A DNA stretch of 64,000 nt from Halobacillus litoralis (GCF_004101865.1 NZ_CP026118.1:3613001-3677000); one strand, 5' to 3'; counted from the first letter of the stretch, positions 35,690-45,908 are shown. Translations and numbers: made by a program. Notes: generated by a model not told the origin, from the sequence alone.

Positions 35690-35718
35690 ATTTTATTCAC
35701 ATTTACTAATTCTAACAA
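35690..35718 (-). promoter_or_regulatory. SigA promoter of sda
   Basis: On the minus strand: TTGTTA (plus-strand 35713-35718), a 17-base spacer and TAAAAT (35690-35695). Confidence 0.75.
35693..35701 (+). promoter_or_regulatory. DnaA box overlapping the sda -10 element
   Basis: TTATTCACA fits the DnaA consensus TTATNCACA exactly. It shares three bases with the -10 element of sda. A weaker DnaA-like match, TTATACATA, lies at 35764-35772. Confidence 0.7.
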
Positions 35719-35719
35719 A

Positions 35720-36008
35720 AAAATTTAATTCAGCATGAGTCTAAAGTCCTGTTTTAGAGAGGTTTATACATATTCAGATATTATTTTAAAATAAAAGTCA
35801 GGGAAGGTGTAAAAACATGTCAGCTCATGTCCTTATCGATCATAAATTGCAGGAGGTGGAATAAGATTTAGTCGAAGTGAAAGTGCATTTCATTGTATTT
35901 CGTCTGAATATACTTTAGTATATCCTAATAAGCTAAGTGTCCATAGGTTTGAAATGGGTGGTTTAGGGTAACAATGAGGGGAGTATAAACTTCAGGGAAG
36001 GGTGTCTT
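35720..36008. other. Intergenic stretch upstream of the TPR gene
   Basis: No convincing gene. A 15-codon frame (35817-35864) has GGAAGGTG upstream but no recognisable product. A perfect AGGAGGTG at about 35850 is followed by no usable start. ATATACT-TT-AGTATAT (35908-35923) is an inverted repeat that could be an operator for the gene at 36009. Confidence 0.4.
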
Positions 36009-36989
36009 ATGGAAAATAATAACGGGAACATAGTAATGTTCCCAAAGTGGAAAATAACACTTGAACGAGTGGGTCTTGAGGCTTTAAAAGAGAAGCGGTA
36101 TAAAGATGCTGCAGAAGCCCTGGAACCTTTAGTCGAATATGATGTCGCTAGTCATGATGTGCTTACTGGATTATTGATGAGTTGGATTGAACTGGGTAAA
36201 TATAATGAAGCGGAAGAGTTATGCCAAGAACAGATGAAAGAGGCTATTGAACAGTACTATCACTATTTACATATTTATATAACTATTTTATTCCAAAGCA
36301 ATCGATACCAGGAAATTGTGGACCTGTTGGATGAAGTTTTTGAATCTGAGGAGATCCCCCATCAGAGCCGTACTCAACTTTGGCAGATGTATGAAGTGAG
36401 CAGAAAGTTGATGGAAGACCATAAAAGAGAAAAAGGGAATAAACTTTTCAGTGATTTCACTGAAGCATTGGAAACTGATGACATACATAAGCAGTGGCAA
36501 GCATTGGAACAATTAAAGAAGCAGGAACCGGATAGTCATTTGAACTATTTTGAAACGATGCTCGGTAAAGAGTCGGTCCACCCGATAATAAAGTCTTCCA
36601 TTATTGAGTGGTTTAGAGATAGTGCTGTAGACCATAAAGTCATGCTGACGAAGTTCGGTCAACAAATTGAAGTCATCCCTGCGGATTTGACTAAGCTGCA
36701 CTCCGATTACATTATTAAACAAATCCAAATGCGCCTTGGGCAGATAGAGCAAAGTAACCCGACAATGTATGAGATGATTGACCAGCTTTTATATCACTAC
36801 TGTTATGTAAGGTACCCGATTTTTCCTAATGAAGAAGAGGTGCCAGCCCTCGTTGAAGCATTGAAGCAGCTTGGCCATGGTTATTTGCAGATTCCATTTA
36901 AACCGAATGAGGGTATAGCGGACGTGGAAAAGTATAAAGAAGAAATCGAGTTGTGTGAACATCACTATGTGTTGATTGTCGGTGAATAA
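36009..36989 (+). CDS. ysoA: TPR-like helical repeat protein (YsoA-like)
   Basis: A 326-residue soluble protein made of amphipathic helix pairs. The N-terminal third (KRYKDAAEALEPLVEYDVAS, then GKYNEAEELCQEQ and NRYQEIVDLLDEVF) shows the spacing of tetratricopeptide repeats. The C-terminal part is helical without repeats I can define. It directly precedes tig, the position of ysoA in B. subtilis, and has no assigned function; TPR folds usually bind protein partners. The start is ATG 36009 behind GAAGGGTG. The short leader segment MENNNGNIVMFPKWK also occurs in this family. Confidence 0.82.
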   Translation: MENNNGNIVMFPKWKITLERVGLEALKEKRYKDAAEALEPLVEYDVASHDVLTGLLMSWIELGKYNEAEELCQEQMKEAIEQYYHYLHIYITILFQSNRYQEIVDLLDEVFESEEIPHQSRTQLWQMYEVSRKLMEDHKREKGNKLFSDFTEALETDDIHKQWQALEQLKKQEPDSHLNYFETMLGKESVHPIIKSSIIEWFRDSAVDHKVMLTKFGQQIEVIPADLTKLHSDYIIKQIQMRLGQIEQSNPTMYEMIDQLLYHYCYVRYPIFPNEEEVPALVEALKQLGHGYLQIPFKPNEGIADVEKYKEEIELCEHHYVLIVGE

Positions 36990-37009
36990 GTTCCAATGTT
37001 GACCATGCC

Positions 37010-37037
37010 TTGAAAGGCTATAGGAATATGTTATAAT
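37010..37037 (+). promoter_or_regulatory. SigA promoter of tig
   Basis: TTGAAA (37010-37015), 16 bases and TATAAT (37032-37037). Confidence 0.8.
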
Positions 37038-37138
37038 GTAGTGGTTGCAAAAGAGATTCGTATGTAGAAGAGTCATAGAATCATCAAAACATCGTCTTAT
37101 GGCGAAAATGAATGAATAGATGTTGGAGGGAATTTTTT

Positions 37139-38425
37139 ATGTCAGCAAAATGGGAAAAGCAAGAAGGCAACACAGGTACTTTAACAGTAGAAGTACCAGC
37201 AAGTGAGTTCGATAAAGCACTTGACCAAGCCTTCAAAAAAGTCGTAAAGCAGGTTCAAGTACCTGGTTTCCGTAAAGGGAAAGTACCTCGTAAGTTGTTC
37301 GAACAGCGCTTCGGAGTGGAATCACTTTATCAAGATGCTCTTGATATCATTCTTCCACAAGCCTACACAGATGCTGTAGACGAATCAGGAATTGAACCTG
37401 TGGACCGCCCAGAGGTTGACGTTAAGCAGATTGAAAAAGGTCAGGATCTTGTTTTCACTGCTGAAGTAACCGTTAAACCTGAAGTACAACTTGGGGAGTA
37501 CAAAGGTTTGGAATTTGAAGAAGTAAGTACAGAAGTTACAGAAGAAGATGTTCAAGCTGAATTGACACAAATGCAAGAACGTCAAGCGGAGTTAGTCGTC
37601 AAGGAAGAAGGAGAAGTTGAGAACGGCGATACAGTCGTTATGGACTTTGAAGGTTTCGTTGATGGTGAAGCATTCGAAGGCGGTCAAGCTGATAACTACT
37701 CCCTTGAAGTAGGGTCTGGTTCATTCATCCCTGGCTTTGAAGAACAGCTTGTCGGTAAGAAAGCAGGAGAGGAAACAGACGTTACTGTTACATTCCCTGA
37801 AGAATACCATGCTGAAGATCTAGCTGGTAAAGAAGCTACCTTCAAAGTCAAGCTTCACGAAGTAAAAGGAAAAGAACTTCCAGAGCTTGATGATGAATTT
37901 GCTAAAGATGTCGATGAGGAAGTTGAATCTCTTGAAGAGCTTAAGACAAAGACTCGTGAACGTCTTGAAGAACAGAAGAAAACAGAAGCAGAAAACAACA
38001 AGCGCGATACTCTAGTAACAAAAGCTTCTGAGAATGCAGAAGTAGAAGTTCCTGACGCGATGGCAGACACTGAACTTGACCGCATGGTCCAAGAGTTTGA
38101 ACAACGTCTGCAAATGCAAGGAATGACGAAAGATATGTACTTCCAATTCACAGGTCAAGATGAAGATGCTTTGCGCGAACAGATGAAGGAAGATGCTTCT
38201 AAACGCGTGAAGACGAACTTGACACTTGAAGCAATTGCTCAGGCTGAGAATGTTGAAGTATCTGATGAAGATGTGAATGCAGAGCTTGAAAACATGGCTG
38301 GCATGTACCAGACAGACGTTGCTCAACTGACTCAGATGCTAGGTGGCAATACGGACATGATCAAAGAAGATCTGAAAGTTCGTAAAGCGATCGACGTTCT
38401 AGTTGCAAATAGTAAATCTGAATAA
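37139..38425 (+). CDS. tig: Trigger factor
   Basis: A 428-residue ribosome-associated chaperone and peptidyl-prolyl isomerase. The N-terminal domain contains the ribosome-docking loop [17 protein letters not shown] (about 43-59). The FKBP-type PPIase domain spans about 150-245 ([20 protein letters not shown], then [13 protein letters not shown]), and the rest forms the helical arms. The start is ATG 37139 with TTGGAGGG upstream; the frame open from 37112 is an unsupported extension. The protein is strongly acidic. It lies upstream of clpX with terminators between, as in B. subtilis. Confidence 0.97.
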   Translation: MSAKWEKQEGNTGTLTVEVPASEFDKALDQAFKKVVKQVQVPGFRKGKVPRKLFEQRFGVESLYQDALDIILPQAYTDAVDESGIEPVDRPEVDVKQIEKGQDLVFTAEVTVKPEVQLGEYKGLEFEEVSTEVTEEDVQAELTQMQERQAELVVKEEGEVENGDTVVMDFEGFVDGEAFEGGQADNYSLEVGSGSFIPGFEEQLVGKKAGEETDVTVTFPEEYHAEDLAGKEATFKVKLHEVKGKELPELDDEFAKDVDEEVESLEELKTKTRERLEEQKKTEAENNKRDTLVTKASENAEVEVPDAMADTELDRMVQEFEQRLQMQGMTKDMYFQFTGQDEDALREQMKEDASKRVKTNLTLEAIAQAENVEVSDEDVNAELENMAGMYQTDVAQLTQMLGGNTDMIKEDLKVRKAIDVLVANSKSE

Positions 38426-38432
38426 TAAACTA

Positions 38433-38464
38433 AGAAGACAAGGTGCTGGAGTGCCTTGTCTTCT
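38433..38464 (+). terminator. Terminator after tig
   Basis: AGAAGACAAGG pairs perfectly with CCTTGTCTTCT around a 10-base loop. The T run is weak. Confidence 0.75.
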
Positions 38465-38751
38465 CATATATTTCTCTGTTACAAAGTATAAGGGAAGAGT
38501 TTTATGGGGAAGATGATTGATACTTCTCGTGGTTTTTACATACAATAATAAGGGTGTACAAATGTTTGACTTAACGGGTCCATATCTACATAATGAGGTT
38601 GATGCAAAAGAAGTTTCGCACACCTCTAAAAGGTATTGCTTTTTTGTTTGCTGTTAATTTGGTATGATGAGCAAAAGAAACGGAAGCGTTAGCGTCATAT
38701 CACGAAACTTCAGTCGCAACGATTGCGTCATTATATTAAGGGGTGAAACGT

Positions 38752-40029
38752 ATGTTTAAATTTAACGATGAAAAAGGACAACTGAAGTGTTCTTTCTGCG
38801 GTAAAAGTCAGGAACAGGTCCGCAAGCTTGTCGCAGGTCCTGGTGTTTATATATGTGATGAATGTATTGAACTATGTACGGAAATCGTTGAAGAGGAATT
38901 AGGTAACGAAGAAGAAGTGGAATTCAAAGAGGTCCCTAAACCTCAGGAAATCCGCGAAATCCTCAATGATTATGTAATTGGTCAAGATCAAGCGAAGAAA
39001 AACTTATCTGTCGCCGTTTATAACCATTATAAACGAATCAATGCAGGGGTTAAGAATGATGAGGTCGAACTGGCGAAAAGTAACATCCTCATGCTGGGAC
39101 CTACAGGTAGTGGTAAAACATTGCTTGCCCAAACATTGGCTCGTATTTTGAATGTACCGTTTGCGATCGCAGATGCTACATCTCTAACGGAAGCTGGCTA
39201 TGTCGGGGAAGATGTGGAAAACATCCTTCTTAAATTAATTCAATCTGCGGACTATGACGTAGAGAAAGCTGAAAAAGGGATTATTTACATTGATGAAATC
39301 GATAAAGTAGCCCGTAAATCAGAGAATCCATCAATTACAAGAGATGTGTCAGGTGAAGGTGTTCAACAAGCCTTGCTTAAAATTCTGGAGGGTACTCAGG
39401 CAAGTGTTCCTCCTCAAGGCGGACGTAAGCATCCTCATCAAGAATTTATACAAATCGACACGACGAATGTCTTGTTCGTCGTAGGTGGAGCTTTCGATGG
39501 TATCGACCAAATCATCAAACGTCGTCTTGGCAGGAAAGTCATCGGCTTTGGTTCTGAACAAGCAGCTGATGAGGAAGAGAAAAAAGAATTGCTTACAAAA
39601 GTACTTCCTGAAGACTTGTTGAGCTATGGCTTAATTCCGGAGTTCATCGGTCGTCTACCGGTTATCGGAAGCCTTGAACAACTGGATGAGGAAGCTCTTG
39701 TGGAAATACTCACTAAACCGAAAAATGCACTTGTTAAACAATATCAAAAGCTCTTCCAAATCGACCATGTCGAGTTAGAAATGGAAGAAGAAGCACTTCG
39801 CGAAATATCGCGCTTGGCGATTGAACGTAAGACAGGTGCCCGCGGCCTTCGCTCAATCATAGAAGGGATCATGCTTGATGTTATGTATGAGCTTCCTTCT
39901 CGTGATGATATTGAGAAATGTATTATCACGAAGGAGACAGTAACAGCGGAAAACGGTCGTCCTAAGCTTGTTTTGACGGATGGAACTGTCGAAGATGAGA
40001 ATAAAGAATCTCCAAAAGAAAGTGCATAA
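38752..40029 (+). CDS. clpX: ATP-dependent Clp protease ATP-binding subunit ClpX
   Basis: A 425-residue AAA+ unfoldase that feeds substrates to ClpP. The N-terminal zinc-binding domain has CSFCGKS and CDECIELC (residues 13-16 and 34-41). The AAA+ core has Walker A GPTGSGKT, the pore loop in [10 protein letters not shown], Walker [10 protein letters not shown] and sensor 2 GARGLRS. An IGF-type ClpP-docking loop is present (KVIGFGSE). I start at ATG 38752, 8 bases after AAGGGG; an upstream in-frame GTG (38743) overlaps that site. It has its own terminator. No CtsR box was seen upstream. Confidence 0.97.
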   Translation: MFKFNDEKGQLKCSFCGKSQEQVRKLVAGPGVYICDECIELCTEIVEEELGNEEEVEFKEVPKPQEIREILNDYVIGQDQAKKNLSVAVYNHYKRINAGVKNDEVELAKSNILMLGPTGSGKTLLAQTLARILNVPFAIADATSLTEAGYVGEDVENILLKLIQSADYDVEKAEKGIIYIDEIDKVARKSENPSITRDVSGEGVQQALLKILEGTQASVPPQGGRKHPHQEFIQIDTTNVLFVVGGAFDGIDQIIKRRLGRKVIGFGSEQAADEEEKKELLTKVLPEDLLSYGLIPEFIGRLPVIGSLEQLDEEALVEILTKPKNALVKQYQKLFQIDHVELEMEEEALREISRLAIERKTGARGLRSIIEGIMLDVMYELPSRDDIEKCIITKETVTAENGRPKLVLTDGTVEDENKESPKESA

Positions 40030-40054
40030 AACACTTTCGGTGGATTCTTTCTTG

Positions 40055-40095
40055 AGAAGCCGTGCTACAAGTACATGTAGCGCGGCTTCTGTTTT
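40055..40095 (+). terminator. Terminator after clpX
   Basis: AGAAGCCGTGCTACA pairs with TGTAGCGCGGCTTCT (one mismatch) and is followed by GTTTT. Confidence 0.85.
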
Positions 40096-40243
40096 ATAAA
40101 TGATTGTATTTAAACGGTACCAGATTCTTTACATAAGCATGAAAGGTGTTTTTCTGCTCATAATATGGATATCCTTTCTAAGATTCCCCTTGGCGCTAAG
40201 GTGTTAAGGGATTTCGGTGTTGGCATCTATTGGTATCGTTTCG

Positions 40244-40272
40244 TTTACTTTCCAATCACATTTATATATGAT
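40244..40272 (+). promoter_or_regulatory. SigA-type promoter of lonA
   Basis: TTTACT (40244-40249), a 17-base spacer and TATGAT (40267-40272). Confidence 0.6.
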
Positions 40273-40308
40273 AATAATACGTATTTGCATTAAACGGAGG
40301 TGCAAGTG

Positions 40309-42639
40309 ATGACAGACAAACAAAGAAAAATGATGCCTCTACTTCCTCTCAGGGGATTGCTTGTGTATCCATCGATGGTTCTCCATTTGGATGTAGGCCG
40401 TGAAAAGTCCGTCCAGGCATTAGAACAATCGATGATGGATGATAATGAAATCTTTCTTGTATCACAAAAAGAAGTAAATATTGATGAGCCGTCACACGAA
40501 GACCTTTATACTGTTGGGACCGTAGCACGTGTCAAACAAATGGTCAAACTCCCGAATGGGACTAACCGTGTGTTGGTAGAGGGGCTTTATCGGGCAAGTA
40601 TAGAAAAGGTGACTGATGGAGAAGAATTCTATCAGGCCGATATTCTCCAGTTTGAAGATGAACATGGGGATGGAAATGAAGAAGAGGCCCTTATGCGTAC
40701 TTTGATGGATCAATTTGAAAAGTTCGTCAAAGTTTCCAAAAAAGTAAGCAAGGAAACTTATAATACCGTTTCAGACATAGACGATCCCAGTCACTTAGCT
40801 GATATGGTTTCTTCTCATTTACCAATCAAGTTGAAGGATAAGCAGATGATGCTTGAAACAAGAAATGTCAAGGAGCGTCTGCAAAAGCTGATTGATATGA
40901 TTGGTAATGAACGTGAAGTATTGCAAATCGAACAAAAGATCGGTCAAAGGGTAAAAAAATCGATGGAAAAGACCCAAAAAGAATACTATTTACGTGAACA
41001 AATGAAAGCAATACAAAATGAGCTGGGCGATAAAGATGGTAAATCGGGAGAAGTTGCTCAGCTGAAAGAAAAGATTGAAGAAGCAAGTATGCCTGAACGT
41101 GTAGAAGAAGTAGCATACAAAGAGTTGGGGCGTTATGAGAAAGTACCTCAGAGTTCAGCAGAAAGCTCTGTGATTCGGAATTATATCGAATGGTTGGTGT
41201 CACTTCCTTGGTCAGAAGAAACAGAAGATAATTTAGATGTAAACCATGCCGAAACGATATTGGACGAAGATCATTACGGCTTAGAAAAAGTGAAAGAACG
41301 AGTATTAGAATATTTAGCTGTTCAAAAGTTGACACAATCCATCAAGGGTCCGATTTTATGTTTAGCAGGCCCTCCAGGAGTAGGTAAAACTTCCCTGGCT
41401 AAATCAATTGCCCGTTCTATCAACAGGAAATTCGTCCGGATTTCAGTCGGTGGAATAAGAGACGAAGCGGAAATACGCGGGCACCGCAGGACTTATATAG
41501 GGGCAATGCCCGGCCGGATTATTCAAGGCATGAAAAGAGCGGAAACCATCAACCCGGTATTCTTATTAGACGAGATAGATAAAATGGCAAGTGATTTTCG
41601 TGGTGATCCTTCTTCTGCCATGTTGGAAGTTTTAGATCCTGAACAAAATGGTACGTTCAGTGATCATTTCATTGAAGAGCATTATGACCTTTCTAAAGTG
41701 ATGTTCGTAGCCACAGCTAATAACATCTCTAATATCCCTGGTCCATTGAGGGACCGTATGGAAATTATAACAATCGCCGGCTACACAGAAGTTGAAAAAT
41801 TACACATTGCGAAAGAGCACTTACTTTCTAAACAAGTAAAAGAGAACGGTTTGAAAAGGAACCAGATTCAGTTGCGAGATGAAGCTCTACTTAAGTTGAT
41901 CCGCAGGTATACGAGAGAAGCAGGTGTACGTGGGTTGGAGCGAGAACTGGCAAGTTTGTGCAGAAAAGCAGCTAAGATTATCGTCGCAGGTGAAAAGCAA
42001 CGGGTCGTAGTAACTGAAAAACAGTTGGAAGAACTATTAGGTAGACCGAAGTTCCGTTATGGACGGGCAGAGCTTGAGGACCAAATAGGAGCAGCAACTG
42101 GGTTAGCCTACACAACAGCAGGTGGAGACACTTTATCGATCGAGGTATCGATTTATCCAGGTAAAGGCAATTTGACATTAACTGGTAAATTGGGAGATGT
42201 AATGAAAGAGTCAGCACAAGCCGCTTTCAGTTATATCCGCTCCAGAGCGAAAGAATTGAATATTGATGCTGATTTTGTAGAAAAAAACGATATTCATATT
42301 CATGTACCTGAAGGGGCTACACCAAAAGATGGACCATCTGCTGGAATCACAATGGCTACAGCACTGGTTTCGGCTCTGACGGGGCGTCCTGTACGTAAAG
42401 AAGTTGGAATGACAGGGGAAATCACTTTAAGAGGCAGAGTGCTGCCTATCGGAGGTCTGAAAGAAAAATCCTTGAGTGCTCACCGGGCGGGGCTGACGAA
42501 AATCATCATCCCAGATCAAAATGAGAAAGATTTAGATGATATCCCGGAAAGCATCCGCGAAAATTTGACTTTCGTCCCTGTAAAACACTTGGACCAAGTA
42601 TTAGAACAAGCATTAGTGGAGGATGTAAATGAAGGTTAA
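40309..42639 (+). CDS. lonA: ATP-dependent protease LonA
   Basis: A 776-residue Lon protease. The N-terminal substrate-binding domain (about 8-205, starting [17 protein letters not shown]) is followed by a coiled coil and the AAA+ module with Walker [11 protein letters not shown] (about 353) and FLLDEIDKM. The serine-lysine protease domain has the catalytic Ser in [12 protein letters not shown] (about 674) and the Lys in the [13 protein letters not shown] region. ATG 40309 follows GGAGG by 8 bases. lonB, present between clpX and lonA in B. subtilis, is missing here. It overlaps ysxC by 11 bases. Confidence 0.98.
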   Translation: MTDKQRKMMPLLPLRGLLVYPSMVLHLDVGREKSVQALEQSMMDDNEIFLVSQKEVNIDEPSHEDLYTVGTVARVKQMVKLPNGTNRVLVEGLYRASIEKVTDGEEFYQADILQFEDEHGDGNEEEALMRTLMDQFEKFVKVSKKVSKETYNTVSDIDDPSHLADMVSSHLPIKLKDKQMMLETRNVKERLQKLIDMIGNEREVLQIEQKIGQRVKKSMEKTQKEYYLREQMKAIQNELGDKDGKSGEVAQLKEKIEEASMPERVEEVAYKELGRYEKVPQSSAESSVIRNYIEWLVSLPWSEETEDNLDVNHAETILDEDHYGLEKVKERVLEYLAVQKLTQSIKGPILCLAGPPGVGKTSLAKSIARSINRKFVRISVGGIRDEAEIRGHRRTYIGAMPGRIIQGMKRAETINPVFLLDEIDKMASDFRGDPSSAMLEVLDPEQNGTFSDHFIEEHYDLSKVMFVATANNISNIPGPLRDRMEIITIAGYTEVEKLHIAKEHLLSKQVKENGLKRNQIQLRDEALLKLIRRYTREAGVRGLERELASLCRKAAKIIVAGEKQRVVVTEKQLEELLGRPKFRYGRAELEDQIGAATGLAYTTAGGDTLSIEVSIYPGKGNLTLTGKLGDVMKESAQAAFSYIRSRAKELNIDADFVEKNDIHIHVPEGATPKDGPSAGITMATALVSALTGRPVRKEVGMTGEITLRGRVLPIGGLKEKSLSAHRAGLTKIIIPDQNEKDLDDIPESIRENLTFVPVKHLDQVLEQALVEDVNEG

Positions 42640-43216
42640 TTATGCAGATATCGTCATCAGTGCGGCGAGTAAAAAGCAATATCCTAAAGCACCGATTCCA
42701 GAAATCGCGCTTGCAGGAAGGTCTAATGTGGGGAAATCATCTTTCATCAATCGGATGATTCAACGTAAGAATTTGGCCAGAACCTCATCCAAACCGGGAA
42801 AGACCCAAACGCTGAACTTTTATATCATTAATGACAAGTTTCATTTTGTGGACGTCCCGGGTTATGGCTACGCCAAAGTCTCTAAAAAGGAACGGGCTAA
42901 ATGGGGAAGGATGATGGAGGAGTATTTTGCAGAACGTGACCAAATCAAAGCGACTGCACTCATCATCGATATTCGTCATAAACCCACAGAAGATGATAAG
43001 TTGATGTATGATTATTTAAAACATTTCGAGCTCCCTGTCATGGTTATAGCCACCAAAATGGATAAAATCAAAAAAGGCCAACGACACAAACAGGTGAAAA
43101 TGGTTCGTGAAGTATTGGAAATGGAAGAAGAGGATACCCTTATCCCATTTTCTGCTGAGACAGGAGAAGGAAAAGACGTAGCCTGGCGGACAATGCTTTC
43201 TCACCTTAACATGTAA
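42629..43216 (+). CDS. ysxC: Ribosome biogenesis GTPase YsxC/EngB
   Basis: A 195-residue GTPase needed for assembly of the 50S subunit. GTP-binding motifs: G1 GRSNVGKSS (residues 29-37), G3 DVPGYGYA, G4 [10 protein letters not shown] and G5-like FSAETGEG. Length is typical. ATG 42629 lies inside the end of lonA with GTGGAGG upstream, so its translation is coupled to lonA. This lonA-ysxC arrangement is as in B. subtilis. In B. subtilis hemA follows; here an ABC transporter is inserted first. Confidence 0.97.
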   Translation: MKVNYADIVISAASKKQYPKAPIPEIALAGRSNVGKSSFINRMIQRKNLARTSSKPGKTQTLNFYIINDKFHFVDVPGYGYAKVSKKERAKWGRMMEEYFAERDQIKATALIIDIRHKPTEDDKLMYDYLKHFELPVMVIATKMDKIKKGQRHKQVKMVREVLEMEEEDTLIPFSAETGEGKDVAWRTMLSHLNM

Positions 43217-43263
43217 TGTTCTGTTATATAGTATATTAAAGTAGATTCTTTAAGATGTTTTGA

Positions 43264-43298
43264 AAGCCACTTCTCGCAATGAGTGGTGGTTTTTTTAT
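43264..43298 (+). terminator. Terminator after lonA-ysxC
   Basis: AAGCCACT pairs with AGTGGTGG/T (one wobble) and a run of seven T's follows. Confidence 0.85.
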
Positions 43299-43526
43299 AC
43301 ATGAATAAGCGTATTTTGAGCATATTAATACAAATTCAGATTATTTTTAAGAAATTACGTGTATTTGTAAGGAAGGACAAGTATTAGATCATCCAGAGGG
43401 GGTGTTTACATTATTTTGACTATATTTGACCCCTCTTTAATTTTGGGAATAATTAGATAATTATATATAATTTAAAGTGTCGCTATTATTACAGAAAGAT
43501 GACAAACCTATGAAGGGAAGAGTTTA
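43299..43526. other. Leader region of the amino-acid ABC transporter, with a long-looped hairpin
   Basis: AGAGGGGGT (43395-43403) can pair with ACCCCTCT (43429-43436), followed by TTTAATTTT. TTGACC-type boxes overlap it. The structure could be an upstream terminator or an operator. No known amino-acid riboswitch motif was recognised, and no gene is seen. Confidence 0.35.
43443..43471 (+). promoter_or_regulatory. SigA-type promoter of the ABC transporter operon
   Basis: TTGGGA (43443-43448), a 17-base spacer and TATAAT (43466-43471). Confidence 0.6.
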
Positions 43527-44360
43527 GTGATTATGAAGAAGTATTTATTAATGATCACCCTAAGTATTTTAACTATTTTTGCGCTTGCCGCTTGCGGAAG
43601 CAGCGAAGATGATGGTGAAACAACGGGAGATACTAATGAAGATACGACAGAAGGGTCAGCAGATACGGAATATAATTTAGTTGAAGATGGGAAATTTACT
43701 TTTGCTGCATCTGGAGAGTTCCGACCATTCAGTATGACAGATGCTAGCGGAGAAATGACCGGCTACGACATTGACGTTGCGAATGCAATTGCCGAAGAGC
43801 TTGGTTTAGAGCCAAATCCACAAAAACAGAAATTCGCCAGTATTGTGGAGGGCGTAAAGACTGAACGTTTCGATGCAGCAGTTGCCAGCCATACCATTAC
43901 TGAAGAACGGCAGAAGGAAGTCGACTTCTCCACACCATATTACTACTCAGGAGCTCAAATCTTTACTCGTCCTGATAGTGATGTTCAATCTCTTGAGGAT
44001 TTAGAGGGTATGGAAATTGCCATTTCAAAGGGTTCTACCTATAGCAAATACGCTGAGGAAGTAACCGACAATGTAAAAACATATGACAGTGATGTCGTAG
44101 CTTTGCAGTCTTTAGCTAAAGGACGTCATGATGCAGTCATCACAGACTTCCTGACAGGTAAAGAGGCTTCAGGTGAAGGTCTTGAAATCGAAGCAAAAGA
44201 AATGATTGAGCGTAGTGAGCAGGCGATAGCCGTATCTAAGGAAAACGAAGCATTACTGGAAGAAATCAATGCAGCTCTAGATAAACTTCGCGAGAATGGA
44301 ACTCTTACTGAAATAAGTGAAGAATACTTCGGAGAAGATATTACGACCGTTCCTGAATGA
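43527..44360 (+). CDS. Polar amino acid ABC transporter, substrate-binding lipoprotein
   Basis: A 277-residue solute-binding lipoprotein of family 3. The signal peptide ends in the lipobox LAAC (Cys near residue 22), followed by an acidic linker and a two-lobed binding domain (about 50-277). Motifs include FRPFSMTDASGEMTGYDIDV, RFDAAVASHTITEERQKEVD and the typical DFSTPYY. The ligand is likely a polar amino acid; whether glutamine, arginine or another cannot be decided. I keep GTG 43527, which has AAGGG 9 bases upstream, although ATG 43533 is possible. A terminator separates it from the permease gene. Confidence 0.9.
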   Translation: MIMKKYLLMITLSILTIFALAACGSSEDDGETTGDTNEDTTEGSADTEYNLVEDGKFTFAASGEFRPFSMTDASGEMTGYDIDVANAIAEELGLEPNPQKQKFASIVEGVKTERFDAAVASHTITEERQKEVDFSTPYYYSGAQIFTRPDSDVQSLEDLEGMEIAISKGSTYSKYAEEVTDNVKTYDSDVVALQSLAKGRHDAVITDFLTGKEASGEGLEIEAKEMIERSEQAIAVSKENEALLEEINAALDKLRENGTLTEISEEYFGEDITTVPE

Positions 44361-44388
44361 AGTCGCTGTTTTAGAAGAGAACGAAGTC

Positions 44389-44418
44389 AAAAGAGTGCGC
44401 AGCTGCGTACTCTTTTTT
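44389..44418 (+). terminator. Intra-operon terminator between binding protein and permease
   Basis: AAAAGAGTGCGCAG pairs with CTGCGTACTCTTTT (one mismatch pair) with T's after. Partial readthrough would make binding protein in excess over the membrane parts. Confidence 0.8.
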
Positions 44419-44443
44419 GACCTTATGGAGGAGTTGAAGGGAA

Positions 44444-45109
44444 TTGTATTTAAATTTTATTAACTTTTGGGATTCGTTAGTAAGCAGCCGGGGGATTTTC
44501 TTCGAGGCTGCCCAGATGACGTTGGCATTGACTGCTGTTTCTATTTTTATTGCGATTTTTATCGGTTTAATGTTTGCCTTTATGAAAATTTCAAAGATTA
44601 AACCACTGGAATGGATCGCAAATATTTATATCTATGTGGTCCGCGGAACTCCTTTGATTGTGCAAATCTTTGTGTTCTATTATGGGCTTACTGAAATATG
44701 GATGATCAGTGGCTTCTGGTCCGTAGCTTTAGGACTAGCTTTCCACAACGGTGCCTATATAGCTGAAATCTTCCGAGGTTCCATCCAATCAATTGGAAAG
44801 GGCCAATCAGAAGCGGGTCGTTCGGTAGGGATGAGCAGAACATTGACGATGCGCCGTATTATATTGCCTCAAGCTTTCCGTCGCGCATTGCCTCCTTTGG
44901 GGAATCAGTTTATCATTGGTTTGAAGGATTCGTCTCTTGCCGCCTTTATCGGGGTCTCAGAGATATTCGCCGTAGCTACAACACAAGGTGCGAATACATT
45001 CGACTATATGACCTGGTTGCTCGTGAGTGCTGTATGGTATTTGATTCTTGTATTCCTACTGACTCTTGCTGTCGGTATGATTGAGAAGAAAATGGCTGTA
45101 AGTGATTAA
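44444..45109 (+). CDS. Polar amino acid ABC transporter, permease
   Basis: A 221-residue HisM-type permease with about five membrane helices. The ATPase-contact EAA loop reads [20 protein letters not shown] followed by [14 protein letters not shown] (about 125-160). [18 protein letters not shown] is another family signature. It starts at TTG 44444, with GGAGGAG 10 bases upstream. It is 17 bases before the ATPase gene. Only one permease gene is present, so the membrane part is presumably a homodimer, as in many Gram-positive members of this family. Confidence 0.94.
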   Translation: MYLNFINFWDSLVSSRGIFFEAAQMTLALTAVSIFIAIFIGLMFAFMKISKIKPLEWIANIYIYVVRGTPLIVQIFVFYYGLTEIWMISGFWSVALGLAFHNGAYIAEIFRGSIQSIGKGQSEAGRSVGMSRTLTMRRIILPQAFRRALPPLGNQFIIGLKDSSLAAFIGVSEIFAVATTQGANTFDYMTWLLVSAVWYLILVFLLTLAVGMIEKKMAVSD

Positions 45110-45126
45110 TAGAGGAGGAAATTATT

Positions 45127-45861
45127 TTGGCAGAGCAAATGATCCATGTAAATAAATTAAATAAATACTTCGGTGATCTGCACGTACTCAGGGATATTGA
45201 CTTTCATGTGGAAGAAAGCGAAGTTGTCGTACTTATCGGAGCTAGTGGTTCTGGGAAAAGTACGATGCTCCGCTGCCTCAATTTTCTTGAAATGAAAAAT
45301 AGTGGCGATCTATTTATCAAAGGAAAAGAAGTGGACCCAAAGAAAGACAATTTAAATGAAGTACGTCAACAAATCGGGATGGTTTTCCAACACTTTAACT
45401 TGTTTCCCCATAAAACAGTTTTAGGTAACGTGATAGAAGCGCCAATGCAAGTGAAAAGAATTCCAAAAGCCCAAGCAAGAAAAGAAGGGAAAGAATTACT
45501 TGAGAAAGTCGGCTTAGCTGAAAAAGCAGATGACTACCCTTCTCGATTATCAGGTGGACAGAAGCAAAGGGTTGCGATTGCTCGTGCCCTTGCGATGAAA
45601 CCTGAAATCATGTTGTTCGATGAACCCACATCAGCCCTGGATCCTGAACTTGTCGGAGAAGTATTACAAACGATGAAAGACCTTGCCCAGGAAGGGATGA
45701 CCATGGTAGTAGTTACACATGAAATGGGCTTCGCTCGTGAGGTGGCAGACCGGGTTGTTTACATGCACGATGGTAAGATCGTTGAGACAGGAGCACCTAA
45801 GGACATCTTCGAAAACCCTCAAGAAGAGCGTACGCAAGCATTCTTAGGATCTATATTATAA
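45127..45861 (+). CDS. Polar amino acid ABC transporter, ATPase
   Basis: A 244-residue GlnQ-type ATPase that drives the importer. Walker A is GASGSGKST (residues 37-45), the Q-loop is MVFQHFNLF, the signature is LSGGQKQR (near 139) and Walker B is IMLFDEPTS, followed by the H-loop VVVTHEMGF. The length is standard. It starts at TTG 45127 behind GAGGAGG. It closes the transporter operon and is followed by a terminator that may serve the convergent membrane-protein gene as well. Confidence 0.96.
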   Translation: MAEQMIHVNKLNKYFGDLHVLRDIDFHVEESEVVVLIGASGSGKSTMLRCLNFLEMKNSGDLFIKGKEVDPKKDNLNEVRQQIGMVFQHFNLFPHKTVLGNVIEAPMQVKRIPKAQARKEGKELLEKVGLAEKADDYPSRLSGGQKQRVAIARALAMKPEIMLFDEPTSALDPELVGEVLQTMKDLAQEGMTMVVVTHEMGFAREVADRVVYMHDGKIVETGAPKDIFENPQEERTQAFLGSIL

Positions 45862-45908
45862 AAGGGATTAATGACCATGTTTCCACTTTCCTATCCATTT
45901 AAGAACCA

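Noticed and set aside
33890..36008. Genomic island or prophage remnant at the tRNA genes
   Set aside because: tRNA genes are common integration sites, but no integrase, direct repeat of a tRNA end or phage gene is visible. The small genes look native.
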